Below, in pieces: positions 36,241-47,551 of a DNA stretch of 64,000 nt. The notes beneath the pieces were generated by a model. It was not told the DNA's origin. It made no database searches and saw only the letters and a list, made by a program, of their open reading frames with translations. This stretch comes from Diphasiastrum complanatum (lineage: Eukaryota; Streptophyta; Lycopodiopsida; Lycopodiales; Lycopodiaceae): the NCBI GenBank assembly GCA_029204225.1, contig CM055101.1, positions 43,475,546 through 43,539,545 on the forward strand, given 5' to 3'. Made by a program: the position numbers and the translations under genes. Every line of letters starts with the position of its first letter. Position 1 is the first letter of the stretch.

Positions 36241-36843
36241 ACAACAATGTGATCCAAAACGTATATCCATGTCTTGAACAACATTCGAGAGAACACAATG
36301 AAGAAAACTTTGCTTGGATTAATAGCTAATCATAGTTACAAACCTATTCCAACCACTCCAAATATACCATACCTATGCCATGCCAACCAAGACATCGAAA
36401 CATATAAGAATTAAGCTTCCGAACAAGCACAAGCCCATACTTTTTGTGCTCATAGAACGTAATTTTTGTGCCTTACGATGTGGAAGGTGCATGTAAAAAA
36501 CATTGACATGACAATTTACGGCGAAGAAAAGAAGAAAAAAAAGTAAAAAAAAAACTTATCATGCTGCGGAAGGTCACCTCCTCGGCCATTCCACTGTGGG
36601 AAGGGACTTGCAAGGGTTTGGTAGGAAATAGAGAGGAGAAACGCAAAAGAAACATCAAAAATTAGAAGGGGCTTGCGGCTCTGTCAGGCGCACCTCTCTA
36701 GGTGCCATTCTCACTCATGCACCTCCTTTGACAAACCGCAAAGTGACTGTTGAAGAGAATTTAAGGTTGTACTTGTAGCACCTTTACTCTCGTACTTCTG
36801 CGCCGTCTGTCAGCCCTGGAAGGCCTTACCTAGGTCAACAGCT
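36241..36843. other. Intergenic, no gene seen
   Basis: No recognisable content apart from A-rich runs near 36525-36555. Confidence 0.4.
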
Positions 36844-37542
36844 ATGGAGGCTACGACACCCTCCACTTCCTTGCAAAACATGACAAGTCTAACAAACAAT
36901 GTCGTTTTAAAACATTCTAATATCCATGAGAAAATCGCAAATTGGACATCTATAATGACAGATGCCTTAAAAGTATTGCTTGAAAACCATCCTACTTACA
37001 CTCGCAAACAAATCATGCTAGAATTTCAACACATATTCCCAGAAATAAACTATACTTTTGCAACTGTATTTTATTGTATTAAAATACTTAAAAAAGGAAA
37101 CTACAAACATGTTAACAACATGGACATGTGATATGACAAACTATGTTAAAGAACTTGTTCAACAAACACCAACATTATCCAAAAAAACATATTATCAACA
37201 AATTCCAAACCAAATTTCCTCCTATTATGATGAAAAACGAACGTATTCTATATCGTATACGAAAAGCATCCTGCACCAATAAATGCGTGAACAATACAAG
37301 TACGACAAACATGAACACTTGCTCTAAAAAAGCGAAACACAACAAACAGTATTGGACTCACGATCTAATATTAGTCATTAGACAATTGATTTTGCAACAT
37401 CCTACATTATCTATAAAACAACTTATGACCAAATTCTTACATATATTTCCTGATGCGACATGCACAAAGGCTAGTATTTTGAATAGAATCACATGCGCTC
37501 GTCGACATGCAGTATACAACAAATCGAGAAACCCGATTTCTT
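36844..37542 (+). pseudogene. Three tandem ~55-residue modules upstream of Helitron Rep
   Basis: Allowing one-base shifts in two A6-type runs (near 37092 and 37183), the translation holds three copies of one module. Module 1 has NWTSIMTDALKVLLENHPTY and KQIMLEFQHIFPE. Module 2 has TWTCDMTNYVKELVQQTPTL and HIINKFQTKFPP. Module 3 has YWTHDLILVIRQLILQHPTL and KQLMTKFLHIFPD; each ends in an Ile-Leu-Arg-Ile-like segment. The W-T start, P-T turn and amphipathic helices suggest a helix-turn-helix or Myb-like DNA-binding repeat, but I cannot assign a family. It ends at a TAA near 37540, about 50 bases before the DUF6570-like frame. Confidence 0.55.
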
Positions 37543-37589
37543 AACAGGTAACTAAGAATCAAACAAACCAAGAATCCAGCAACTGGAAC

Positions 37590-38225
37590 TTGAGTTTAAC
37601 AAAATACTATGAACGTATTGAAGATACTCCAATTTATCCATGTATTAGTTGTGAATCTATCTTTTTCCGTTTTCAAATGCACATCGCAAATTCTGAAAGC
37701 ATAAATTTTATCGAGACACTAAAACCCATTTCTTTTGATCTATATATCGAAACTACTTGCTACATATGCAAAGATTGCCGGAAAAACGTACTGCAAAACA
37801 AACTGCCCAAATTTTTTTCACCTATAAATATGTGTTTAAATCCTGAAATACATTCAATTACAACACTCAATGAATTAGAAGAATGTTTACTAGCTCCTAG
37901 AATTGCTTTCTTACAAATACATGAATTAGTGCACCAAGGTCAGTTTGGAACAACTGGAAGCATCATAAATGTACTTGCCAATCTTGACAAAATACAAAAT
38001 ATATTGCCACGTTTTATAGACAATGACAGTGCCATGATTATTGGCCTTAAAAGAAAACTCGAATACAAAACAAACTATATGATTGGCAAAGTCCGTCCCA
38101 TGAAACTAATGACTGCTCTTGTCGATCTTTGTAAAACTCCATTATACCAAAAACTAGGAATGTTAACCATTCTTGGAAAACGTATTTTGACAATCTTGCA
38201 AAACATTCATGCTCACCAAACATAG
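37590..38225 (+). pseudogene. DUF6570-like protein of Helitron element
   Basis: A 211-codon frame. It begins with a Cys-rich part (YPCISCESIFF, then CYICKDCRKN) that looks like a zinc site. It then has LNELEECLLAPRIAFLQIHE and SIINVLANLDKIQNILPR, the signature of the DUF6570 domain found N-terminal to Helitron replicases. The frame ends where the next Helitron segment (NEETIIDDTLIHP..., EELKYPALYFG) continues in another frame. It belongs to the same broken polyprotein as the Rep domain. Confidence 0.75.
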
Positions 38226-39897
38226 ATGAATCCAGCAACCACGAAACTGATAATGAAGAAACCATTATAGATGACACATTAATACATCCATTTACAAGTA
38301 ATAAATATGTTGTCGATTACGAAAACTGCTACAAAACTATCGCTCCTTGTGAAGGTCAAAATCCTATTGGAATATTTCAAGATACATATGCTGAAGAACT
38401 TAAATACCCAGCACTATATTTTGGATCTCGACGCATAATGCATGTTTCTAACAAATACACATATCAGCACATTGCAAAATGGGAATTGTTGCACTATAAA
38501 AACAAATTTAGACAACATACAACAAGCCTGTTTTTCAAAGCAATCAGAATACTTGTTCATCAAATACTTGGTTCTATCTGGATAAGATTACAAAAAGGTA
38601 CATTTCAAAATAAAAAAATTGACAGCAAAAGACGTGATTCATGACACAAATATTGAACAAATGCTTCATTCAAATTTAGGATATCAAGATTTTTACCATA
38701 TTCGCACATCTCCTGATTATAAACAGAGTTTGCATAAAAATATTTTTGCAATGATGCGACAACTAGGACCACCCACATTTTTTATAACATTATCTTCTGC
38801 CGAACATAAATTGTCACCACTCATGTGTTGTTTACAAAAACTAAACTCGAACATTTCACATCGTGGTGATTACAAAACTAAAAATGATTTTTTTAGAAAC
38901 TTGATCAGACATGATCCAACAACGTGTGCAAGATATTATATCATGAAAATAAATGCACTTCGCACATTGATATTAAAAAAAATAGATACCTTAGGAAATA
39001 TTCAAGATGATTTTTTTGTTACTAAATTTCAAAATCATGGCAGTCAACATGAACACGGATTACTATGGGTTGCAAATGCACCAATATATGAAAAAGCACC
39101 TGAAACTAAAATTACTCAATTTACAGATATATACATTTCATGTGATAGTTCAAAACTCGACACAAAATCTAGATATACAAACTCATCATCATAGATCCAC
39201 ATGTTATAAAACTCGAATATCTAAACAATGTCGCTTTCATTACCCACGACCACCAATGCCATACACTAGTATTTTGCATCTGTATCCAGAAATAGACATA
39301 TCAAAAACCTCTACCTTAAACTACATCGATACAGTAAAACGTGCAAATTTTCTAACATGGCTTGCTACATTGCAAATACTGCTTTCTGATTATATAAAAG
39401 CAATACGCATCAATTTGAAAAAACCAACAATATTTTTGCAACGCCATCCAAAAGACGTATACACAATTTACTGTTACAATTTCAATCCATCCATAAGTCA
39501 GCTTTGGAATGCAAATATGGATTTGCAATATATTCTTCATCCATATGCAGCTGCAAGTTACTGCACATCGTATTTAACAAAAATTGATACTACTCTTTCG
39601 CAATCATTAAAACATGCATTTACAGAATTTATACATCAAAATGTAAATACATATACAAGATTAAAAAAACATGGGCAATGCATTTTTAAATGCACAACAA
39701 ATGAGTGCACAACTTGCAGCATTTATTGTATCATCATTACGTTTACATGCTTCCATGAGAACATTCACATTCATTAATACGAACCCTGAACCAACACGAG
39801 CATTTGTTCTTAAAAACAAACAAAGTTTGCAATGTCTTCATCTCGATTCAACAGACATCCGATATGCAACAAAAATTGAAAAATACCTTACTTGACC
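38226..39897 (+). pseudogene. Helitron replicase (Rep/HUH) domain, frameshifted
   Basis: Frames join to give the Helitron N-terminal region: FFITLSSAEHKLSPLMCCLQ, FFRNLIRHDPTTCARYYIMK and then the HUH motif QHEHGLLWV (H-E-H at 39048-39056). A shift near 39180 leads to QTHHHRSTCYK, CRFHYPRPPM and AIRINLKKPTIFLQRHPKD. The YCTSYLTK motif follows, with two Tyr codons at 39559 and 39571, the expected catalytic pair for rolling-circle nicking and joining. A further shift near 39670 gives MGNAFLNAQQMSAQLAAFIV. Catalytic residues are visible but the frame is broken at least four times. Confidence 0.82.
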
Positions 39898-40500
39898 TGT
39901 TGACTATTCAAGCCTTTGTTTAGCAGAATTCACTGCAAAATATCGATTAACAACATCGCAAATATGCAAACGTCGAAAATCTCAAATAATTAGATACGTA
40001 AATTACAACAAACTTAAAGATTCTGAAAATTTTTATCGTGAACATCTGCTTCTATATAAACCATTCCAAGTATCAGAATACATGATTCTAGAATCACATT
40101 CATCGTACGAAGCTGCGTACCATGCACACTATGACATAATACAACACAACAAATAAAAACTTCATTTCAATCAAGAACTTGACAAATATGCACGCTGCAT
40201 TTGGGAAGACTCCGAAAACGAATCATCAAACACTGAAACATCAAATCAAAACCTGAATATCTGTAACATCAATAATTATGATCTACAGACTGAATTTCCA
40301 ACTCATGCATAATGCAACCCCAAAAAACAAATAGATACAACTCCAAAATTAACATACAAAATCATGAATCAAAATACATATTATCACGAACTTGCAAAAT
40401 TAAATCCCATGCAACGCCTGCTTTTTGACGACATAATGCACAAAAAACGAACAAATAACAAAAAACGAATTCATCTATATTTGACTGGAGGCACTGGTAC
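39898..40500 (+). pseudogene. Rep-helicase linker and start of PIF1-like helicase
   Basis: After a stop at 39893, frames give RRKSQIIRYVNYNKLKDSEN and FYREHLLLYKPF, the usual linker in Helitron proteins. From about 40362 the frame gives AKLNPMQRLLFDDIMHKK and IHLYLTGGTGT, the beginning of the PIF1-type helicase up to its Walker A loop. The Walker A Gly-Lys is missing; the sequence diverges immediately at about 40501. The rest of the helicase is deleted. Confidence 0.72.
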
Positions 40501-40514
40501 AATTATTTAATACA

Positions 40515-40690
40515 CTACACAGTAAAATTATTCATGCTATATTTGCTCATAAAGCCCACAATGTACATATTATTGCAATATATAGACAACCAACAACTAA
40601 ATATAATACTTAACAATATTCCCAAAAACGCACCCACTATTATATTGAGCGACATAAATATTAATGCATTAAACATAATGGGCCTTGGAG
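40515..40690 (+). pseudogene. Endonuclease/exonuclease/phosphatase-like fragment
   Basis: Two frames join to give AHNVHIIAIYRQP, then NIILNNIPKNAPTIILSDIN followed by IN. This resembles the strand-turn segment around the catalytic D(F)N motif of EEP-fold (AP-endonuclease-like) domains, with DIN in place of DFN. Such a domain follows the helicase in Helentrons. Its position directly after the truncated helicase supports a large internal deletion rather than chance. The fragment is short, so the assignment is moderate. Confidence 0.5.
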
Positions 40691-40868
40691 GATATAAGTA
40701 TACCCATTGGGCTCTCACTAGTGCATGTTGGATTGTGGTAATGGTAGTCGAATGTTGTCGGTTTGACATCTCTCTCCTATTAAGCATTGGTAGAAGTGTG
40801 TGTTTACATTGTAGATGACTACTCAAAAGATGAATCTAGGTGAATAGGAGTAAAATTAAACTCCAATA
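40691..40868 (-). repeat. Copia 3' LTR start, truncated
   Basis: Read on the minus strand it starts TATTGGAGTTTAATTTTACTCC directly after the polypurine tract CTTAAGAGGGAG. The same start with few differences occurs at 45783 (TGTTGGAGTTAATCTTACTC), so this is a family LTR. The far part merges into the Helentron fragment. Confidence 0.6.
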
Positions 40869-41845
40869 CTCCCTCTTAAGCTTACTTCTAGGAACCTGAA
40901 TGAAAATTTAATATATTAACTAAGGTAACATGTTTATCCTTTGACAAAGGTTCTGTTAGAATATCAGCCAACATAATGTTGGTGCAACAATAACTTAATT
41001 TGACATTTTTTTCCTGAATTTTTTCTCTCAAGAAATGAAATTGAACTTCAAATGCTTAGTTATAGAGTTAGTTCGTGGGTTTAGAGAAAGAGTTATGCAT
41101 CTCTGATTGTTGCAATGGAGTGTAGTTGGTTTGATCTGTCAAAATTTCATATCCTGGAGTAATCTTCTAAGCCAGATACTTTCCTTAACAATAGAGGTGG
41201 TTGCAATATATTCTGACTATGTAGAAGACAAAAAGAAATATATTTCTGCTTTTGATTGTTCGATGAAATGGGTCCTCCTACAAGAAAGCATAAGTAACCA
41301 AAGGTGGATTTTCTGGTATCCATGTCTCCAACCCAATCTGAGTTGGAATGGGCAATTAGAATCATGTGCATCATTTGTATTTCCGTCAAACACAAAGCAT
41401 AGTGGTTTGTGGCTTTTATGTACCTTAATGCTCTTTGTAGAGCTTTCCAGTTATGTAGGCTTGAATTCGACATGTACTGCAATAGTGTGTTGATTGTGTA
41501 TGCAAGATCCAGTTGTGTGCAAGTCATGGCATACATGCTTGACCCAATTATCGACTGATAGGGGTATTTGCACATTTCTTTCTGGTCTGCTTCAGTCATT
41601 GGGAACATATCCTCCGATAGCTTGAATCCTTGATCCATGGGCGAGTCTATAGACTTGTAGTCTTCCATGCCATACTTGTAGAGTATATTAATTAGATACT
41701 TTTCTTGGCTTATGGCAATCCTTCTGTTTGTTCTATCTCTGGTGATCTCCATGCCAAGAAAATAGGGTCCTTCAATAAACTCAAGAAAATAGTCCATTGT
41801 ACTAACTCGTGCGGTTTTGTGTTGCGGGATAGTGGCAGGTAACAA
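40869..41845 (-). pseudogene. Copia RT-end and RNase H fragment
   Basis: From 41845 the minus frame reads GPYFLGMEITRDRTNRRIAI, then YQSIIGSSMYAMTCTQLDLA and the RNase H stretch SDWVGDMDTRKSTFGYLCF. It ends in frame-shifted DNA that still encodes NIMLADILTEPLSKDKHV, the usual copia C-terminus, next to a polypurine tract. RT upstream of FLGMEI and all of gag and integrase are missing. The breakpoint near 41797 carries a 52-bp sequence found again at 44096. Confidence 0.85.
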
Positions 41846-41850
41846 CTGAG
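41797..41850. repeat. 52-bp repeat, copy 1
   Basis: Shares TACTAACTCGTGCGGTTTTG and TGTTG(C/T)GGGAT(A/G)GTGGCAGGTA with 44096-44150. Flanks beyond the repeat differ. It sits at the breakpoint of the copia RT fragment. Confidence 0.85.
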
Positions 41851-42874
41851 TATCCTAAAACTTGTTTCTCTTTATGGTACCTGGTATCGTTGGGGAATGA
41901 CGTGAATAGATGGACTAATGATGGGGCGAACAATTGGATCAGAATGATCCTACTACCACACGAAAGTGGTGGTTTACTGATACCCTCGGTGCATGCACTA
42001 CAACATCAGTAGGCGAACACAAAACAGAGTTTGATTGCGCAATTGTTTGTAGAAGCGAAAGAGCAGAGAATCAGACAAAGTAGTAAGAAAGTCAGACAGA
42101 AAACAGAATAGCAAAATATACAATTCTGACAAAGTCTCTAAACACAATGAGAAAACAATATTTGATCCAAGAGCTACAAGTCAGATTGATGCTATGAGCA
42201 CAAGACAATAGCGGACAAAATCGCGTGCTCAGGAAGCTAACTCCGCTCTGTGAAAGCTATGAGCTTATTGCTAACAATCAGTCTAAAAGAAAGAATCGAT
42301 GCGCGAAAGCATCTACTGGGTCTGTCTCTGATTCAGCATTATTAAATATTTGATTACAATATTCATCTATATACAATTTACAATTGTGTAGATGTATGTA
42401 CAAGAAGGCGGCGTGGAGCCGTTGCGCCTTCTAGAGTAGATCGTGGCTGCTGCTCTCATTGTCCAAGTAGTTGCATAGTACATGAAGTAGGCGTGAGAAG
42501 GCTTCGATTGTTCGGAGTCGAGTGTGTTGCTGCCAATAATTAAGTCAGGATAGTCATTTGACGGTCCTCAGCAATAGTCAATTGACTCGACAAGTCAAGC
42601 TTCCCCGATAAGTCAACCAAGGCTTCCCCGATAAGCCGACCAACTCTAACAAGTCGGCGGTCTGCCACTCTCTTGTACACTCTCTTGCATGTCTTCGATA
42701 ATGGAGTATTTCTACAAATTGTGCAACAATGTATGTAAAACTGTAGCAATATGAATGGAACTAGATCAACATGGGATTTAGGAGAGTAGAGGAATAAATC
42801 CAACATGTACCTTTATACAGTTTTGTTTTTGCCTGTTACGCTATAAAATGAAAGTGTTCAAAGGGTCTGGTTTT
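41851..42874. other. Non-coding, LTR/leader-like debris
   Basis: No gene recognised. It contains internal repeats of CAAG(C/G)CTTCCCCGATAAG (about 42595-42640) and GACAAGTC words. Confidence 0.35.
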
Positions 42875-43598
42875 TGTAGATTTCACACGTGTGGAGTGTC
42901 CACAACATGTACTTGTGATCTCCTAAGGTGTGTGGATGCACCAAGATTGAGATTCAAGATCTATCTTTGATTCTATGGCAAAAACACACTACTACATGCA
43001 TTCAATCACTTTCAACTCTCACTCACACGTGTGGGAAGTACTAAAAAATTATTCTAAGTAGAAACAAGCTGCTCTCCTCGAGTAGAGAGAGAAAATCATC
43101 ATGAGCTCTCGGGTAGAGTGAGAAAGCTAAAAATCCAATAACACTCAAAATCCACACAATCTTTAAATCAATTAGATCCAAAATGAGGAGTACAATGATA
43201 CTAGTAGATCCACGAGCTACCACTATGCTTAACTATGATTGGACCACACTTTGCCACCTCTTAATCCTATTGGACCATTGATCCATGCACCTCTTAATTC
43301 TATTGGACTATTTTCAAGCAAACCTCAAATTCCTATTGGACCTCACATGGTTCCACCTCTAAATCCTATTGGACCTCTTAGAATTCATCAAACAAAAGCA
43401 TTACACTCGTCTACACTCTAATTGGCATGAGTTTAGCCTCTTACTTTATTTTGGCTCAATAGTGGCATTACAAGTGGAAATACATAATTTGCCATCTATG
43501 CCAAATTTGTTCCTATCAACATCCTACACCTACATGCTTGATATAAAAAACATAAGACCCCTATATCTAACATAGATAATCTTTTTCAATTCTTCACA
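42875..43598 (-). repeat. Full-length copia LTR (724 bp), reversed
   Basis: On the minus strand it runs TGTGAAGAATTGAAAAAG to GTGTGAAATCTACA. These are the same ends as the 5' LTR at 31299-31462, but with the middle intact. A polypurine tract (TTTTTTAGGAGGAG, 43599-43612) precedes it, so it is a 3' LTR of a minus-strand element. Confidence 0.82.
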
Positions 43599-43740
43599 CT
43601 CCTCCTAAAAAATTATCTATGAAGATTTAAGCATTGATCTTGATATAGCTCCAAGATTAGATCTATGCTTGATGAAAGCACTTTTGCTCAAAGGCTTGGT
43701 GAGTAGATCGGTGTGAGAAATTGGCAAAAATCTAGCTTGG
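43599..43740 (-). pseudogene. Copia RNase H C-terminus
   Basis: The minus frame reads ARFLPISHTDLLTKPLSKSA, then FIKHRSNLGAI before a stop 30 bases from the LTR. This is the classic copia pol end. The rest of the element is missing beyond 43740. Confidence 0.75.
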
Positions 43741-44259
43741 TATTTTTTATGATAGAAGTTTGTAAGTGGCACGGGTTAGAATAGCATGGATTTGCTCTGA
43801 CACCGGCACACGTGTTCACACCATGGCTTTTAGCGATAAGCAATATATACGGCGAAAACTTTTCATACTTGTGTTATAAACAAATTAAACTGATACGGAC
43901 CAATGCCCAAAAACTAATCAGCATGGCACTCGCCTTGATACGGTAACGGAGGGGCTTGGCCTATCGCTATAAAATCATCTTTGGGTTTTGGAAGACTGGA
44001 CTATGTTTTAAAATGCTATTTATGCTGATGAGTAGTATAACTTCTTTTTGACATGCATAACAACTAACGCTCAGCTATGACACCTGTCTTCCCCACTGTA
44101 CTAACTCGTGCGGTTTTGTGTTGTGGGATGGTGGCAGGTATCAGCTGGACGTTTTGAGAGTGGTTATGCTATGTGGTACTTTACTGTATTGTATTTTACT
44201 TTTCAGCTTTATTGTACCTTGTTGGTTTATGAATAAAGGCTTCAAAGGGTTTGGTCTTG
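43741..44259. other. Intergenic with 52-bp repeat copy 2
   Basis: No gene. The 52-bp repeat shared with 41797-41850 lies at 44096-44150. A G/C-rich stretch (43780-43980) has no recognised match. Confidence 0.4.
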
Positions 44260-45086
44260 CTTTGTCAAGAGGAACTATGTGAAATTGTGTATCTCTCTCC
44301 AATATATGTGTGTGTGTACTTTTTAGCATGTGTGAGGACACACAAATCAATGTGCTTGATCTTCTAAGATGGGTGTGATTGTACATGAAACTATCACTTG
44401 ATTGTACAAGCAATCTTCCTAGACAATTTTCAAGACAAGAGCACACAAGCATTCATTAATGACCATCTACACTTTCTCACTCAAACCAAACACTTAACAT
44501 GGAAAGAACTAAGTCCCAAAAAAATACAAAGAGTGAGAGAGAGCCCTTGCTCTCGTGTAGAGAGATAAAGAGAGGCTAGCTCTCTGGTAGATAGAGAATA
44601 GAAGAGAAACACTCTAGAATTGTTATTAGCTCTCAAAAACCATATGTACAATGAGAGAGCTCTTCCATATAGTACTAGCATGAGATTTAGCATGAGTAAA
44701 TGCTCTAGAATGGTCGGACCCCATTAATTGCCTTTCTACATCATGACTGGACCCCTAGATTTGCACCTCTCATCGTGATTGGACCTCATGATTTCCACCT
44801 CACAACTTGATTGGGCCTCATCATGTGCACCTCTAAACATGATTGAAAAGTGATTGGCCTTGTGATCTAAACCTCTAAATGTGATTGGGCCAAATGGGTG
44901 CATTTCAATCCTAACATTATGTGACAAATGTCATTATCTCACTAGAACTCAAGTTTGAGGCCTGTTGACTATTCAAACTCATCATAAATGAGCTAAAATG
45001 ATTAGGCCTACCCTCCACACATGTGATATTTGTATATGTACATGAAAGTATAAACTAATCAAGCTAAATTTTGCAAAATCTTCACA
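44260..45086 (-). repeat. Related copia LTR, reversed
   Basis: The minus-strand start TGTGAAGATTTTGCAAAATT at 45086 follows a purine stretch (TTTTGAGAGGAG). It resembles the family start at 43598, and the interior has the same layout: 'GCACCTCT...TGATTGGACC' phrases and an AG-rich region with CTCTCTC. The far edge is uncertain. No coding remnant adjoins it convincingly. Confidence 0.6.
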
Positions 45087-46867
45087 CTCCTCTCAAAATT
45101 TAGCTTGACTACTATGGTAGCTTCCTCCAAAACTTAAGTAGCTAAGAATAGCTTCTCAAGTAGATCCTTTGGCATGAAATTGATGAGAAAACCAGCCAAT
45201 AGGTTTGAAATTGCAGCAACATCACCATAGCCATGACAAGGCTTCTTTGAATGAGAACCATCTCCAAGCATCTTGAGAAGCTTTTCACTACTTGAGCACT
45301 TTTTCCCATTGATTTGTTCCATCCTTGAAGCATATGGTTGATCCAAAAGCTCCTCCTCCTCGAAAATAGCTACAAGTTCATAAGGAAATCAAGATTATTC
45401 CTTGACTCATTTATCACAAAGATCCATCATCATGTTACCAACATCATAAGAATTAGAAACATCAAGATTGGCAAGACTATGAATGCTAAAATAACAAAGA
45501 GTTTGCATCATGTCTTTATGCTTGGAAGTCAACTAGTTGACTTGTTGATGCCGATGTCGATGGTGAGTCATGAGACTCAAACTCGAGTATTGTCTATTGT
45601 CGAGTGGACCTTTGCACAAATAACCATGTATTTTTGCAGACTGTTTGAATATGCATGTAAAACTACAGACTGTCTCGAATAATAGTTCATTTTTGCATAT
45701 TGTTGTAGAGAGTGGATATTTACATTGTACAAGAGTACTCAGAAGATAAATTTAAGTGAGTAGGAGTAAGATTAACTCCAACACTCATGAGAGGAGAGAA
45801 AATGAGAGTCAAAAAGAGAGGAAAGATGTTGTAGAATCAAGTCCCAAGGTTGTTGATCATGTAAACAATAATGAGGTTAAGTCATTAACATATCCAATAT
45901 CCTAATGTAATGTAAGAATTGTTTTCTATTAATCCTTATGTGGTGGCTTCTATTCTTGAGTATTCTATTCTTTTAGGTGTTTGGTGGATCTTGGTGTGGA
46001 CCAAGAAGAGGAAGGCTTGATCATGGATCTTCGTGGTGACCAAGAATGGAAGGACCTGATAAAAAAAGGCTGGCTCAAACTAGCATTCAAGAGGTCGTAT
46101 GTCAGGCAATTTGGTGATCTATCTACTCTTGGGATCTCATGTACTCTCATGTTCATGTGGATAGAAGATTGTCTCTATTTTTTGCATGATGGTGATCATG
46201 CTATCTCTTCGTTGGTCTGTGGACTTGAGGGACAAAGATCTATAAAAATCAGCATGCTACTTTTGCTTTTGATGATAAAGAAAAATATGTAAGATCTATC
46301 CTTAAAAATTTAAAGAAAGATAGTTGTTTTGATCTATCTTTGGAGGCTAGTTGTAAGCTTATTATTGAAGATAGTAAATATCCTTGAAGGACAACATTCT
46401 TCATATATATATATTTTTTTAAAGCTTCATTTGGTTTATCTTTACTAAGCTTTATCATTCTGTTTATGGGCTTAGTCATGTTATGAAAAATCCTACTGAA
46501 GTTTTTTGGTGTTTGGCAAGGAGCATCTTGTGGCACTTCTTTGGTACAATAACTAGTGATTTTGGCATTGATCATGGAAGAATTATTTCGAATCCTCTGA
46601 ACGAGACATGGACGAAATGCCCACTCACTTGGAGCTTTTACAACATCACTAATACGAGCAATGATGTGATCCTTCATTGAAAATATATCAAGGATAGGCC
46701 CTTCTATGCCCTCTTGTTGAATGACCTCGTATTAAACAAGACTAGTAGTTGGCCTTTGCTCCACCCCCGTCACGATGTCCCAAAGGCTTCTTTTCCATCA
46801 TAATGTTCTTCATCTTGAACTTCCAAATGTAATTTTTCTTGGGTAGTCTTAAATTCATATGTTCAAG

Positions 46868-46871
<4 letters not shown>
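45087..46871. other. Retroelement debris, mixed
   Basis: Contains a copia-LTR start on the minus strand at 45783 (TGTTGGAGTTAATC, preceded by CCTCTCATGAG). There is also a short minus ORF (45346-45134) and a 142-codon minus ORF (46677-46249). Neither ORF has a motif I recognise. Confidence 0.4.

Positions 46872-46950
<79 letters not shown>
46872..46950. repeat. (CT)n microsatellite
   Basis: About 79 bases of uninterrupted CT repeat, 600 bp upstream of the mS23-type gene start. Confidence 0.95.
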
Positions 46951-46952
<2 letters not shown>

Positions 46953-47057
46953 ATAAGAGGTGTAATTGAGTCTATCAACATGTGGTGAGTAGATTTCTAT
47001 GTATTGGCCACATGATCTTAAACTCAAGGCTCCAAGATGTCAACGATGTTGTAAGTA

Positions 47058-47295
47058 GGGTTCTTTGCCTATTACCCAACTTGGCATGTTCTTGAGGCTT
47101 GTCCCTATTGATCCACGATCTAGGATAGGTCCTCACGATCTAGGATAGGTCACAGGGTAAGTAGGAGCTTATTTGGGTTCTTTGCCTATTACCCAACTTG
47201 GCCTGTTCTCGAGGCTTGTCCCTATTGATCCACGATCTATGACAGGTCCTCATGTCAATCAAACTATGATGGAGGGTAAGTAGGAGCTTATTTGG
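47058..47295. repeat. 117-bp tandem duplication upstream of mS23-type gene
   Basis: Both copies open with GGGTTCTTTGCCTATTACCC (47058 and 47175) and close with GTAAGTAGGAGCTTATTTGG. They differ by a few substitutions and one short internal repeat (GATCTAGGATAGGTC). It lies within 500 bp of the gene start, so it may be in the promoter. Confidence 0.85.
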
Positions 47296-47551
47296 ATCCC
47301 TGCCCCCCACAGGCAAGGACTACCAATAGAGACCATCTTTTTTGATAGATATAATATGATTTGAAATTTCGGGCTCAATGGTTTTGTAGTGGGTCAAATT
47401 GAGCAACTATGACTTAGGGTGTGTGACCGAGGGTGCAGGCATGGCCCCTCCCTGCCTTTCATCTCGTTGTTTTATTTTATAGTTTATTTGAGAAACAAAA
47501 GGCCTTGGAGAGCATAGCGATGCAGACAGAGTGAGTGTTTGCGACGCGATC

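Larger units (their letters stand above)
36844..40690 (+). mobile_element. Helitron/Helentron-like element, decayed
   Basis: An AT-rich block on the plus strand carries in order: three tandem helical modules, a DUF6570-like Cys protein, a Helitron Rep (HUH) domain with Y-x3-Y, the start of a PIF1-like helicase, and a fragment resembling an endonuclease/exonuclease/phosphatase domain. That last domain is known after the helicase in Helentrons. Many frameshifts fall in A runs. The codon and base composition is strikingly A-rich compared with its neighbours. Termini (3' hairpin, CTRR or short inverted repeats) were not found, and the right side is cut by copia LTR sequence near 40690. Confidence 0.8.

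Noticed and set aside
37143-37544. An independent small lysine-rich protein
   Set aside because: Its sequence is part of the three-module array; the start is an artefact of a one-base shift in an A run.
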